Source: Acidisphaera sp035272265 (lineage in GTDB: Bacteria; Pseudomonadota; Alphaproteobacteria; Acetobacterales; Acetobacteraceae). From it: 19,518 nt of DNA. The stretch lies in the NCBI GenBank assembly GCA_035272265.1, contig DATEQV010000142.1, positions 1 to 19,518 of the forward strand, given 5' to 3'. Position 1 is the stretch's first letter; the number at the start of each line of letters is the position of its first letter. The notes beneath the pieces are model-generated. The model made no database searches. It was not told the DNA's origin and was given only the letters and a program-made list of their open reading frames with translations. Made by a program: the position numbers and the translations under genes. Positions 6,625 through 14,442 of this stretch are shown one piece after another.

Positions 6625-7664
6625 GCGCGCCGCCGCAGCATGTCCGCGAGCGCCGGGCGGACGTGGCCATGGCGGCCCTTCAACGCCTCGGCGGCCGCCA
6701 TCGCGTCCATGATGCTCTCCTGCACCGCCTCGGCGGTCGCCTGGAACAGCCGGTCGATGCGCGTCTCGGCCACCACTCGGCGATCCAGGATGTCGCCGTC
6801 CGGCTCCTGCGGCATGCGGTTCGCCGTGGTGAACGCCACCGCCAGGTCGCCGCTGCCGTGGCCGAAGAACGAGCCGGTCGACGCCACCCCCGCAAAGGCC
6901 CGGCGCGCCATCCGGCGCAACTGGCGATGGCTCAGCGGCACATCCGTCGCGAGCACGATCGCCACCGACCCGGTCTCCGCCATGCGCTCCGTCTGCGGAT
7001 CGACGCGCGTCCCGTCGGGCAGCCGCAGGTCGCCGGCGCGGCCGAAATTCGCCATCACCAGCGCGCCGAGGTGATACACCTCGTGATCGAGCAGAAGCCG
7101 GCGCGACGCCGAGCCGATCCCGCTCTTGAAGCCGTAGCAGCTCATGCCGGTGCCGGCGCCGACCGCGCCGAGCGCGAAATCCTCCGCGGCCGTCTCGATC
7201 GCCGCTTCGGCCGCCTCCTCGGTCACCGCCATCGCCTGGATGTCCGACAGGTAGCCGTCGTTGCACTCCATCACCACCGGATGCACCACCGGCCCCTGGC
7301 GCCCGATCTCCGGGTCGGCGCGGATGGCGCGGCGGATCAGCGCGTTCGCGCAGGTGCCGACGCTGAACGTGTTGGTCAGCAGCACCGGCGTCTCGATGAC
7401 GCCGGCCTCGTTGACGAACTCCAGGCCGAGGCTGTTGCCGACGCCGTTGAACACGTCGACCGCCGCGACCGGCTTGTCCTGGAAGATGTCGCCGTCGTGC
7501 GGCAGCACCGCCGTCACGCCGGTATGCAGGTCGCCGCCGCGGATCGTCGTGTGGCCGACCAGCACGCCCGGCACGTCTGTGATGGTGTTCCGCTCCCCGA
7601 TCGGCAGCGACCCGCACCCCAGACCGAGGCTGCGCGCGCGCCTGACCTCAAGCCTCGCGGTCAT
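6621..7664 (-). CDS. P1 family (DmpA-like) peptidase
   Basis: This 347-aa member of peptidase family P1 is related to DmpA, an L-aminopeptidase/D-amidase/D-esterase, and to beta-peptidyl aminopeptidases. Family features are ERNTITDVPGVLVGHTT near the N terminus, HTGVTAVLPH, NSLGLEFVNEAGVIETPVLLTNT, NDGYLSDIQ, GAGTGMSCYGFKSGIGSASR and the autoprocessing site Gly232-Ser233 in ETGSVAIVLATDVPL. The new N-terminal Ser233 would be the nucleophile. The start is ATG 7664 with GAGGA seven bases upstream. It is first in a two-gene unit with the isoaspartyl peptidase (GTGA overlap). There is no signal peptide. It probably hydrolyses short peptides with D-, beta- or other unusual residues; the exact substrate is not deducible. 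Confidence 0.94.
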   Translation of the reverse strand: MTARLEVRRARSLGLGCGSLPIGERNTITDVPGVLVGHTTIRGGDLHTGVTAVLPHDGDIFQDKPVAAVDVFNGVGNSLGLEFVNEAGVIETPVLLTNTFSVGTCANALIRRAIRADPEIGRQGPVVHPVVMECNDGYLSDIQAMAVTEEAAEAAIETAAEDFALGAVGAGTGMSCYGFKSGIGSASRRLLLDHEVYHLGALVMANFGRAGDLRLPDGTRVDPQTERMAETGSVAIVLATDVPLSHRQLRRMARRAFAGVASTGSFFGHGSGDLAVAFTTANRMPQEPDGDILDRRVVAETRIDRLFQATAEAVQESIMDAMAAAEALKGRHGHVRPALADMLRRRA

Positions 7665-7805
7665 GCCGGCGTCCTCGCGGCCCTATCGAGTTCTGCGCGA
7701 TCCACGCCCGGTCTCCTCCAACACGGCCGATCTAGACATGCAAACGCACGCCCCGCAAACGCCGCGCTGGACGGCACGCCCAAGTTTCGTCATTGTCCGG
7801 AAGAA

Positions 7806-7818
7806 CAACCATAGGTTG
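7806..7818 (+). promoter_or_regulatory. Small hairpin over the ribosome binding site of the next gene
   Basis: The sequence CAACC-ATA-GGTTG forms a 5-bp stem with a 3-nt loop and ends five bases before ATG 7824. Its right arm contains AGG, the only Shine-Dalgarno-like bases there, so it could limit translation or act as a short operator. The stem is weak and could be chance. The remaining 159-bp divergent gap to the P1 peptidase gene shows no clear promoter. Confidence 0.3.
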
Positions 7819-7823
7819 CGGTC

Positions 7824-9386
7824 ATGCGGCGCTGGCTGACGGTCCTGGCAGTCTCGGTGGCAGTGCTGATGCCGCTCGGCGCGACCGGCGTGCCGCCCCT
7901 GGTCGACTACCCCGATCACCTCGCGCGCATGCTGATCCTGTCGCGATTGCACGCCGAGCCGCCGATGGCGGATGTGTTCATGGCCGACTGGCGCTTCATC
8001 CCGAACCTCGCGATGGAGGCGGTCGTGCTGCCGCTTTCGCGGGTGCTGCCGCTGGAGGCCGCCGGGCGCGTGTTCATTGCCTTGGCGATGCTGCTGCCGG
8101 TCGCCGGCTGCGCGGCCCTGCATCGTGCCTTGCATCCGCGCGCGGCGACGACGCCCTGGCCGCTCGCCGCTTCGCTGCTCGCCTGCAATGCGACGGTGAC
8201 GTTCGGTCTGCTCGGCTTCGCGGCCGGCATCGGCGCCGCGATGCTGTCGGCGTCACTCCTGCTGCCACGCCCGCGGCCGCTTCTGGCCGCGTTGCTCGGC
8301 ATCGTCGTGTTCGCCTGTCACGCCGTTGCCTTCGCGTTGCTGGTCCTGCTGCTGGCCGGCGCGTTCGCCTGCCGCGGCACCTTCCGGCGCCAAGCGGCCG
8401 CCACGCTGGGTCCGCTCATGCTCGCGCCGCTCGCCCTGTTCGCCGCGTTCGGACCGCATGACGGCGGGCTCGACCTCGACGGCGCAGCCTCGGCGCTGCT
8501 GCAGTCCGGGCCGGGGCTGAAGGTGCGATTGCTATGGCTGTTCGCGCCGTTCGCCTCGCCCGGGGGCTGGCCGTATCTCGACCTGCCCGTCGGCGCGCTG
8601 TTCGTGGCCATCCTGCTCGCCGCCCGCCGCCGCCTGAACCTCGCGCCCGAGGTGCTTCCCGCGCTGGTGGCGCTGGCCGCGGCGTGGGCGATCCTGCCCG
8701 ACCGCCTGCTGGGCAACGGGCTGATGTTCGAGCGCATGGCCTGGCCCGCTTCGCTGCTGCTGATCGCCGGCACCGACCCGCGCCTGCCGCGCCGCGCCGC
8801 CGTCGCGGCCGCCGCCGCGTGTGCCGCGCTGCTGGTGGTGCGCGGCGCGGTCGCGACCGAGGACTGGGCCGGGCAGGGCGCCCGCCTCGCCGACGTGCGA
8901 GCCGTGCTGTCGGGCGTGCCCGCGGGTGCGCGGGTGCTGGCCGTGCGCGACGGCGCCGATCCGTGGCAGGCGGACCCGGACGAGGGCCGCGCCTCGTGGG
9001 CGTTCCACAAGGCGGTGGCCTACGCGCGGCTGCCGGCGCTGGCGATCACCGAACGGGCCGCGTTCTGGCCCATGCTGTTCACCGAGCCCGGCAAGAGTCC
9101 GTTGCGCGCCCGGCCGCCCTACGCCGAACTCGCCCAGCACGACGGTCCGCTGCCGCTGACCAGCATGCTGTCCGGCCCGCCGCCCCGTCCGCTCGCTGCG
9201 TCCGAGACCGCCCAGCTCGCGGACTGGCGGCGCCGCTACGATTACGTGCTGCGTCTGCATCCGACCGGCGAGCTGTACGACACGTCGCTCGCCGAGCAGG
9301 CCCGCGCGCCGTTCGCCGTGCTGTACCGGGTCAGCCCGGTTCCGGCGCTCATGCTCGCCGCCGCGCCCGGAGCCGCCCCGCGCTGA
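7824..9386 (+). CDS. Multi-pass membrane protein, possibly GT-C-like
   Basis: This is a 520-aa integral membrane protein. A hydrophobic start (MRRWLTVLAVSVAVLMPLG) acts as signal anchor. It is followed by a first external loop with PPLVDYPDHLARM, then about eight to nine further hydrophobic helices to around residue 345, and a soluble C-terminal domain of about 170 aa. An acidic Asp-rich motif after the first helix, many membrane spans and a C-terminal soluble domain are reminiscent of GT-C glycosyltransferases that use polyprenyl-phosphate sugars. No diagnostic family motif was recognised, so this is a weak inference. The C-terminal part has GARLADVRAVLSGVPAGARVLAV and a Trp-rich segment. 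It is transcribed away from the two peptidases, and a convergent small membrane gene follows. Confidence 0.8.
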   Translation: MRRWLTVLAVSVAVLMPLGATGVPPLVDYPDHLARMLILSRLHAEPPMADVFMADWRFIPNLAMEAVVLPLSRVLPLEAAGRVFIALAMLLPVAGCAALHRALHPRAATTPWPLAASLLACNATVTFGLLGFAAGIGAAMLSASLLLPRPRPLLAALLGIVVFACHAVAFALLVLLLAGAFACRGTFRRQAAATLGPLMLAPLALFAAFGPHDGGLDLDGAASALLQSGPGLKVRLLWLFAPFASPGGWPYLDLPVGALFVAILLAARRRLNLAPEVLPALVALAAAWAILPDRLLGNGLMFERMAWPASLLLIAGTDPRLPRRAAVAAAAACAALLVVRGAVATEDWAGQGARLADVRAVLSGVPAGARVLAVRDGADPWQADPDEGRASWAFHKAVAYARLPALAITERAAFWPMLFTEPGKSPLRARPPYAELAQHDGPLPLTSMLSGPPPRPLAASETAQLADWRRRYDYVLRLHPTGELYDTSLAEQARAPFAVLYRVSPVPALMLAAAPGAAPR

Positions 9387-9393
9387 AGCCGGG

Positions 9394-9636
9394 TCAGCCG
9401 AACAGGATGACCAGTCCGAAGACCACCACGGCCAGTGGCAGAATCACCACCGCGGTGAACAGCAACCCGTAGAACAGCCCGACGGCCGCCACCGCGATCG
9501 GCTTGGCCAGCCGTTGCCGCCACGTCAGGCCGGGTTCGCGCACCGAAAGCCGCGACATCATGCTCACCGGCACCGGCGCCGCGGTCACCGCGCCGCCAAG
9601 TCCCGGAGCCGTTCCATCGTGCTGCACGTGTGACAT
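9394..9636 (-). CDS. Small predicted membrane protein
   Basis: This 80-aa hypothetical protein has a polar N-terminal part (1-45) followed by one long or two short hydrophobic segments, IAVAAVGLFYGLLFTAVVIL and PLAVVVFGLVILF, ending at the C terminus. The start ATG 9636 was chosen because AGGA lies about eight bases upstream; a longer frame to 9681 adds an arginine-rich extension without support. No family is recognised. Its stop is 7 bp from the convergent membrane-protein gene ending at 9386, and it diverges from lutB. Coding potential is moderate. The hydrophobic C terminus and good ribosome binding site favour a real gene. Confidence 0.6.
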   Translation of the reverse strand: MSHVQHDGTAPGLGGAVTAAPVPVSMMSRLSVREPGLTWRQRLAKPIAVAAVGLFYGLLFTAVVILPLAVVVFGLVILFG

Positions 9637-9707
9637 GGCCTGGTTCCTGGGCCGCCGCCTGTTCAGGGCCGATACACGCACCCTAGGACGGATGCGGTTT
9701 CCGATCG

Positions 9708-9721
9708 GTGAAGCAGTTCAC
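9708..9721. promoter_or_regulatory. Candidate operator in front of lutB
   Basis: The sequence GTGAA-GCAG-TTCAC is a perfect interrupted inverted repeat in the 157-bp divergent region between the small membrane gene and lutB. A second dyad, GCAGT-TC-ACTGC, overlaps it at 9713-9724. lut/lld operons are commonly controlled by GntR-type regulators binding short dyads, so a regulator site is plausible. No regulator gene is present in the window. Confidence 0.3.
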
Positions 9722-9793
9722 TGCCCGCGCGCCGGCCGGGGAATTGGCAATCCCCTCCGCCGGGCCTAATGCCGGATCAGGGAGCGTCCAGCC

Positions 9794-11224
9794 ATGCACG
9801 TCGCCACCAGTCCGGCCTTCAAGAAGAACGCCACCGCCGCCCTCGCCGACGCCAGGCTGCAGAAGGCGCTCGCCAACTCCCGCCCGCAGTTCATGGCGCG
9901 CCGCGGTGCCGCCGTCGCCGCCCTGCCGGAATTCGAGCGGCTGCGCGACATCGCCCGCGACATCAAGAACCACACGCTCGCCAACCTCGACTTCTACCTC
10001 GAGGCTTTCGCCGACAAGGTCGAGGCGGCCGGCGGCCACGTCCACTGGTGCGCCACCGCCGACGACGCGCGGGCGACGATCCTGACCATCTGCCGCAACG
10101 CGGGTGCCAGGACCGTCACCAAGGGCAAGTCGATGATCAGCGAGGAGATCGGCCTGAACGATCACCTCGAGGCCAACGGCATCCAGCCCGTCGAGACCGA
10201 CCTCGGCGAATACATCATCCAGCTCCGCCACGAGCTGCCGAGCCACATCATCGCACCCGCCTTCCACCTCAACCGCGAGGACTGGGAGAAGCAGTTCCGC
10301 CTCTCCCACACCGACCTCGACCCGAACCGCGTCTTCCACGAACGCCGCGACATCCTGACCGAGGCGCGCAAGAAGCTGCGCGAAAAATTCCTTGCCGCCG
10401 ATGTCGGCATCACCGGCGCCAACTTCCTGATCGCCGAGACCGGCAGCAGCGTCATCGTTACCAACGAAGGCAACGGCGACCTGACGCAGACGCTGCCCCG
10501 CGTCCACGTGGCACTCGCCAGCATCGAGAAATGCATCCCCACGCTGGAGGACTGCACCTCGCTGCTGCGCCTGCTCGCGCGCTCCGCCACCGGGCAGGAG
10601 ATGTCGGTCTATACGACGTTCTCCACCGGCGCCCGCCGCCCCAGCGACCTCGACGGGCCGGAGGAGTACCACGTCGTCCTGCTCGACAACGGTCGCACGT
10701 CGATGCTCGGCAGCGAGTTCCAGGACATGCTCCGCTGCATCCGCTGCGCGGCCTGCATGAACCACTGCCCGGTCTATGGTGCGGTCGGCGGCCACGCCTA
10801 TGGCTGGGTCTATCCCGGCCCGATGGGCGCGGTGCTGACGCCGTCGCTGATCGGCGTGCAGACCGCCGGCCAGCTGCCCAACGCCAGCACGTTCTGCGGC
10901 AAGTGCGAGAGCGTCTGCCCGGTGAAGATCCCGCTGCCCGGCCTGATGCGGCACTGGCGCGAGCGCGAGTTCGAGCGTCACCTCACGCCTGCCGCCGCGC
11001 GCTACGGCCTGTCCGCGTGGGCCTGGTTCGCGCGCCGCCCCTCCGCCTATCGCCTGTTGACCCGTGCGACGGCGGCATCGCTGCGCCTGCTCGGCGGCAA
11101 GAAGCACCGCATCCGCCGCCTGCCGCTGGCGAGCGGCTGGACGCAGGGCCGCGACATGCCGGCCCCCGAGGGCGACACCTTCTTCGTCCGCTACGCGCGC
11201 GAGCAGCGCGCACGGCTCAAGTAG
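9794..11224 (+). CDS. lutB: LutB-type iron-sulfur protein of L-lactate oxidation
   Basis: LutB (LldF/YkgF) is the iron-sulfur component of the LutABC complex that oxidises L-lactate to pyruvate. The 476-aa length is typical. The N-terminal LUD-type domain includes VTKGKSMISEEIGLNDHLE (108-126), HIIAPAFHLNRED and ITGANFLIAETGSSVIVTNEGNGDL (206-230). It is followed by the ferredoxin-like region with CIRCAACMNHCPVY (Cys315, 318, 321, 325) and CGKCESVCPVKIPL (Cys368, 371, 375). The start is ATG 9794 with AGGGAG nine bases upstream. lutC follows after 212 bp containing a palindromic repeat. The CCG-motif partner LutA is not found anywhere in the window, so it must be encoded elsewhere or replaced. 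Assignment to lactate follows the family; no substrate residue is diagnostic. Confidence 0.95.
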   Translation: MHVATSPAFKKNATAALADARLQKALANSRPQFMARRGAAVAALPEFERLRDIARDIKNHTLANLDFYLEAFADKVEAAGGHVHWCATADDARATILTICRNAGARTVTKGKSMISEEIGLNDHLEANGIQPVETDLGEYIIQLRHELPSHIIAPAFHLNREDWEKQFRLSHTDLDPNRVFHERRDILTEARKKLREKFLAADVGITGANFLIAETGSSVIVTNEGNGDLTQTLPRVHVALASIEKCIPTLEDCTSLLRLLARSATGQEMSVYTTFSTGARRPSDLDGPEEYHVVLLDNGRTSMLGSEFQDMLRCIRCAACMNHCPVYGAVGGHAYGWVYPGPMGAVLTPSLIGVQTAGQLPNASTFCGKCESVCPVKIPLPGLMRHWREREFERHLTPAAARYGLSAWAWFARRPSAYRLLTRATAASLRLLGGKKHRIRRLPLASGWTQGRDMPAPEGDTFFVRYAREQRARLK

Positions 11225-11243
11225 ATGCGCACTCCGATCACAC

Positions 11244-11282
11244 CGTCATCGCGAGCCGAAGGCGTGGCGGGAAGCAACCCAG
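11244..11282 (+). repeat. Solitary arm of an intergenic palindromic repeat
   Basis: This arm begins CGTCATCGCGAG and ends GAAGCAACCCAG, the same borders as the left arm of the full element at 11313-11408. No matching right arm follows before the next copy. It lies 20 bp after the lutB stop. It looks like a decayed or partial member of the same repeat family. Confidence 0.65.
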
Positions 11283-11312
11283 CGCGCACGGCTGCGCAAG
11301 TCATGCGTAATC

Positions 11313-11408
11313 CGTCATTGCGAGGAGCGCAGCGACGAAGCAACCCAGGGCCGTACGACAGACGGTTGTCACGCGACTCTGGGTTGCTTCGCTCCGCTCG
11401 CAATGACG
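11313..11408. repeat. Intergenic palindromic repeat element between lutB and lutC
   Basis: The left arm 11313-11348 (CGTCATTGCGAG...GAAGCAACCCAG) and right arm 11379-11408 (CTGGGTTGCTTCG...CGCAATGACG) are near-complementary, differing by about six inserted bases, with a 30-nt middle. Borders of this CGTCATTGCGAG...CCAG type recur in alphaproteobacterial intergenic regions. In the lutBC transcript it would fold into a long hairpin. A related element is at 12744-12848. Confidence 0.85.
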
Positions 11409-11436
11409 ATGACCGTAACACCGGAAACCACCTGTG

Positions 11437-12147
11437 ATGCCCGACACCGACCCCGGCCAAACCCGCGGCGCGATGCTGAACGCCATCCGCCGCGGCCTGC
11501 GCCGCGGGCCGCTGCCGGCCGACCAGGCCGCGATGCTGCGCCGCCGCCTGGCCGAGCATCCGCGCCAGCTCATCCCCGCCCGCACCGCGCTGCCGCGCGA
11601 CGGCCTGATCGCGTTGTTCGTCGCCCAGGTCGAGGCGGTGTTCGGCACCGTCGCCCACGCCGCCACGCTCGCCGACGTGCCGGGCCTCGTCGCCGACTAT
11701 CTCGCCGCGCAGAACCTGCCGGCCGAGATCGTCATCGCGCCGCACGACGAACTCCGCGCCATCCCCTGGTCGGACCGGCCGATGCTCGCCGTGCGCGAGG
11801 GCCGCGCCTCGCCGACCGACGCCTCCTCGGTGCAGCACGGCTTCGCCGGCATCGCCGAGACCGGCACGCTGATGCTGCCCGCCGGACCCGACCGCCCGAC
11901 CACGCTCAACCTGCTGCCGGACAACGCCATCGTGGTGCTGCGCGCGTCGCGGATCGTCGGCCCGTACGAGGACGCCTGGGACATGCTGCGCGTCCAATGG
12001 GGCGAGGGGGCGATGCCGCGCAACGTGATGCTCGTCACCGGCCCGTCGCGCTCGGCCGATATCGAGCAGGCGCTCGAACTCGGCGCCCACGGTCCGCGCC
12101 GCCTGCACATCGTCCTGGTCGACGACGACGCGGCGGTGCAGCGGTGA
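11437..12147 (+). CDS. lutC: LutC-type lactate utilization protein
   Basis: LutC (YkgG) is the third component of the LutABC L-lactate oxidation system, a soluble LUD-domain protein. The 236-aa product has the variable helical N terminus (1-70). The conserved core follows: SSVQHGFAGIAETGTLMLPAG (130-150), TLNLLPDNAIVVLRASRIVG and the C-terminal TGPSRSADIEQALELGAHGPRRLHIVLVD (201-229), which is strongly typical. The start is ATG 11437; an adjacent GTG at 11434 is an alternative, and the Shine-Dalgarno is weak (GGAAA). It follows lutB in the same direction across a 212-bp repeat-bearing gap. It is 4 nt upstream of the Smr-domain gene, implying cotranscription with it. Confidence 0.93.
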   Translation: MPDTDPGQTRGAMLNAIRRGLRRGPLPADQAAMLRRRLAEHPRQLIPARTALPRDGLIALFVAQVEAVFGTVAHAATLADVPGLVADYLAAQNLPAEIVIAPHDELRAIPWSDRPMLAVREGRASPTDASSVQHGFAGIAETGTLMLPAGPDRPTTLNLLPDNAIVVLRASRIVGPYEDAWDMLRVQWGEGAMPRNVMLVTGPSRSADIEQALELGAHGPRRLHIVLVDDDAAVQR

Positions 12148-12151
12148 TCCG

Positions 12152-12679
12152 ATGCGCCCGGCCCGCAACCCGAGGCTGACCGACGCGGATCGCGACGCCT
12201 GGGCCGCCTATGCCCGCACCGTCCGCCCGCTTGCCGGCCGCGACGCGCCGCCGCCTGCCGCCGCTCAACCGCCGCCTGCGCCACCGGTCCCAACCGCTGC
12301 CCCCGCCCCGCGCCGCGCCGTCCAACGCCCGCCATCCGTGGATGTCGGCACGCATCCGCCCGGCGTGGACGCCGCCACCTGGACCCGCCTGCGCACCGGC
12401 CGGCTGTTGCCCGAGCGCGCCATCGACCTGCACGGCCGCACCGCGCAGGACGCGCACGACGCGCTGAACGTCTTCCTGCATCGCGCGCACGCCGACGGCG
12501 TGCGCTGTGTGGAGATCGTCACCGGCCACGGCGCCCGCACCGGCGGCGGCGTGATCCGCCGCGAGCTGCCGCTCTGGCTCAACCTGCCCGGCCTGCGTCC
12601 GCTGGTGCTGGCCGCCGCGCAGCCGCCGAACAACCCGGGTGCCACCCGCCTGCTGCTGCGGCGCGTGCGGGCGCGGTAG
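12152..12679 (+). CDS. Smr/MutS2-type domain protein
   Basis: This 175-aa protein has an N-terminal proline/alanine-rich linker (31-62) and a C-terminal Smr domain (about 85-173). The Smr motifs IDLHGRTAQDAHDAL (91-105) and VEIVTGHGARTGGGVIRRELPLWL (120-143) are clear; the latter includes TGHG. Smr domains bind or nick nucleic acid, and stand-alone Smr proteins in proteobacteria are linked to RNA cleavage in ribosome rescue or to DNA nicking. The exact target here is unknown. The gene begins at ATG 12152, 4 nt after lutC, with GGTGATCC as a modest ribosome binding site. Linkage to lactate use is by operon position only. The protein is cytosolic. Confidence 0.92.
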   Translation: MRPARNPRLTDADRDAWAAYARTVRPLAGRDAPPPAAAQPPPAPPVPTAAPAPRRAVQRPPSVDVGTHPPGVDAATWTRLRTGRLLPERAIDLHGRTAQDAHDALNVFLHRAHADGVRCVEIVTGHGARTGGGVIRRELPLWLNLPGLRPLVLAAAQPPNNPGATRLLLRRVRAR

Positions 12680-12942
12680 GCCGTTTCACTATCGCCACAT
12701 TCGCCCGCTGGCTAAGGTGCCCTGCGGTCGGTCCTGATACCACCGTCTTCGCGAGCCGCCACTTGGCGGCGCGGCGACCCAGGGCCGCGTGACAGGGGCC
12801 TGACGCGCGGCCCTGGATTGCCACGGCGCCTCGCGCCTCGCAATGACGATTTTCCTCGACCCTCACCGCCTGCGGCTCCGGACCAAAGTCGGCCCGGGTG
12901 TGATCGCCCGTCCGCTTTTCCCCGTCATCGCCCGCTTTCCCC
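12680..12942. other. Intergenic region carrying a palindromic repeat
   Basis: No gene is supported between the Smr gene and the insertion sequence. The region holds the repeat element at 12744-12848. Beyond it is a short stretch with two CCCGTCAT-like motifs, the second running into the insertion-sequence end. Confidence 0.5.
12744..12848. repeat. Second intergenic palindromic repeat element
   Basis: The left arm begins CGTCTTCGCGAG and the right arm ends CTCGCAATGACG, matching the borders of the element at 11313-11408. A perfect internal stem, CCAGGGCCGCG (12779-12789) with CGCGGCCCTGG (12806-12816), surrounds a 16-nt loop. It lies 65 bp downstream of the Smr gene, so it may also act in transcript ending or stability. 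No T-run is present. Confidence 0.8.
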
Positions 12943-12947
12943 CGTCA

Positions 12948-12975
12948 TGGTCCGCCTGCCAGACCGTGCGAAAAC
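12948..12975. repeat. Insertion-sequence terminal inverted repeat (left)
   Basis: It begins TGGTCCGCCTGCCAG and ends GCGAAAAC. Compared with the complement of 14479-14506 it differs at only four positions (11, 16, 18 and 22). It lies 47 bp beyond the transposase stop. Confidence 0.88.
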
Positions 12976-13022
12976 GGGGCGCTTGGCGTGGCAACGTGGA
13001 CGGCGTTCAGTTCCGCCAGGGA

Positions 13023-14426
13023 TCAGGCGAGCTTGCCGATCAGGCCCTGCCCGCCGAGCAGGTTGATCGCGCGGGTCAGGTTGTAGGCCGGCACCGCCAG
13101 TGCGGTTTCGGTGGCCGCTTTTGTGCGAACCCGTAGCAGGAAGCGGCCGCCCAGGCAGCGTTTGAGGCTGGCAAACGGGTGCTCGGCGGTCTGTCGTCGC
13201 AGCCGCATCAGCGAGCGCTCGGCGCGCGCGTTCATCCGTCTGCCGGCCGCCTCGTCGACGTGCCGATACACGTAACGACGCGTCGTCTGCGTGCAGTCCG
13301 CCTTCAGCGTACAGCCGCTGCAATCCTCCGCCCGGTAGCGCAGCGCGCGATCGCGGCCATGCGCGCCGTTGCGCAGCAGCCGACGGCCCGCCGGGCAGGT
13401 CAGCGTGTCGGTAGCCGGATCGTGCACGAAGCGATCGGCGGCGAAGAACGCCCCGGTCCGATTGACGCAGCGCGGCGACGGCGCCGCCGCCGCGATGCCC
13501 GCCGCCTCGCACGCCGCCGCCTGCGACGCGTTGGCATAGCCGGTGTCGGCCACCGCCGTCAGCGTCTCGGCCGCCAGCACGTCGCGTGCCGCGCACGCCA
13601 TCGGCAACAGCTGGCGATTGTCGTTCGCATCCGTCGTCACCTCGTGGTGCACGACGACGTGGCTCTGCGGATCGACCGCGATCTGCACGTTGTACGACGG
13701 CGGCTTGGCGCCGCTGCCATGGCCCATTGGGCGAGCGTCGGGCTCGCCGAGCACGCCCAACTCGCGCGCCTCGCGCGTCATCGTCTCGGCCAGGCTTGCG
13801 AGCGCGTCGCGCCGCTCTGCCAGTGCCGCCAGCGTCGCCTCGATCTGCGCGCCGGCCGGCGCGTCCGGCTCGGCCGCGTCCTGCGCATCCATCTCCGCTA
13901 GATAGGCCGCGATCTCGGCGTCGATCTCGGCGCGCGCCGCCGACACCTCGGCCGCATTCATGATCTGCTTGCGGCTGGCGCAGGCGCGCAGCTTGCTGCC
14001 GTCGATCGCCACGATGTTGCCCGCCAGCAGCCCGGCCTCGCGCAGGGTCAGAACGAACGCGCGGCAGCAGCCGATGATCGCCGCGCCGTTGTCGCGCCGG
14101 AAATCGGCGATCGTCTTGAAGTCCGGCGCGCGCTTGGCCATCAGCCACATCAGCTCGACGTTGACGCGGCACTCCCGCTCCAGCCGGCGCGACGAGCGCA
14201 CGCCGTTCAGATAGCCGTAGAGGTAGAGCCGCAGCAGGTCGCGCGGATCGTAGCCGGGCCGGCCGATGCCCGCCGGGACGGCGCGCACGAAACCCAGTGC
14301 CAGGATGTCGAGCGTGCCGACGAACGCCTCGATCACCCGCACCTGAGCATCGGCGGCGACGTAGTCCTCGACCCGCGACGGCAGCAGCATCGGCTGCCTC
14401 CGGTCCACCCCTTCGACGTAGCCCAT
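13023..14426 (-). CDS. IS1182-family transposase
   Basis: This 467-aa DDE transposase is of the IS1182 type. The N-terminal domain has RPGYDPRDLLRLYLYGYLNG and the typical SSRRLERECRVNVELMWLM and PDFKTIADFRRDN. Catalytic residues are inferred as Asp142 in VAIDGSKLRA, Asp294 in AVADTGYAN and Glu415 in AEHPFASLKR. Between the first and second is a charged helical insertion (160-235). Between the second and third is a cysteine cluster resembling a zinc ribbon (TCPAG, then CSGCTLKADC). The start is ATG 14426 with GGAG nine bases upstream. No frameshift or stop interrupts it. A hairpin just upstream of the ribosome binding site may reduce translation from read-through transcripts. Confidence 0.95.
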   Translation of the reverse strand: MGYVEGVDRRQPMLLPSRVEDYVAADAQVRVIEAFVGTLDILALGFVRAVPAGIGRPGYDPRDLLRLYLYGYLNGVRSSRRLERECRVNVELMWLMAKRAPDFKTIADFRRDNGAAIIGCCRAFVLTLREAGLLAGNIVAIDGSKLRACASRKQIMNAAEVSAARAEIDAEIAAYLAEMDAQDAAEPDAPAGAQIEATLAALAERRDALASLAETMTREARELGVLGEPDARPMGHGSGAKPPSYNVQIAVDPQSHVVVHHEVTTDANDNRQLLPMACAARDVLAAETLTAVADTGYANASQAAACEAAGIAAAAPSPRCVNRTGAFFAADRFVHDPATDTLTCPAGRRLLRNGAHGRDRALRYRAEDCSGCTLKADCTQTTRRYVYRHVDEAAGRRMNARAERSLMRLRRQTAEHPFASLKRCLGGRFLLRVRTKAATETALAVPAYNLTRAINLLGGQGLIGKLA

Positions 14427-14442
14427 CGGTTCCCACTCCAGC

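Noticed and set aside
6663..7814. Plus-strand open frame opposite the P1 peptidase
   Set aside because: It is a His/Arg-rich shadow of a conserved gene.
9683..11107. 474-codon minus-strand open frame opposite lutB
   Set aside because: lutB has complete family motifs on the other strand. This frame is low-complexity antisense.
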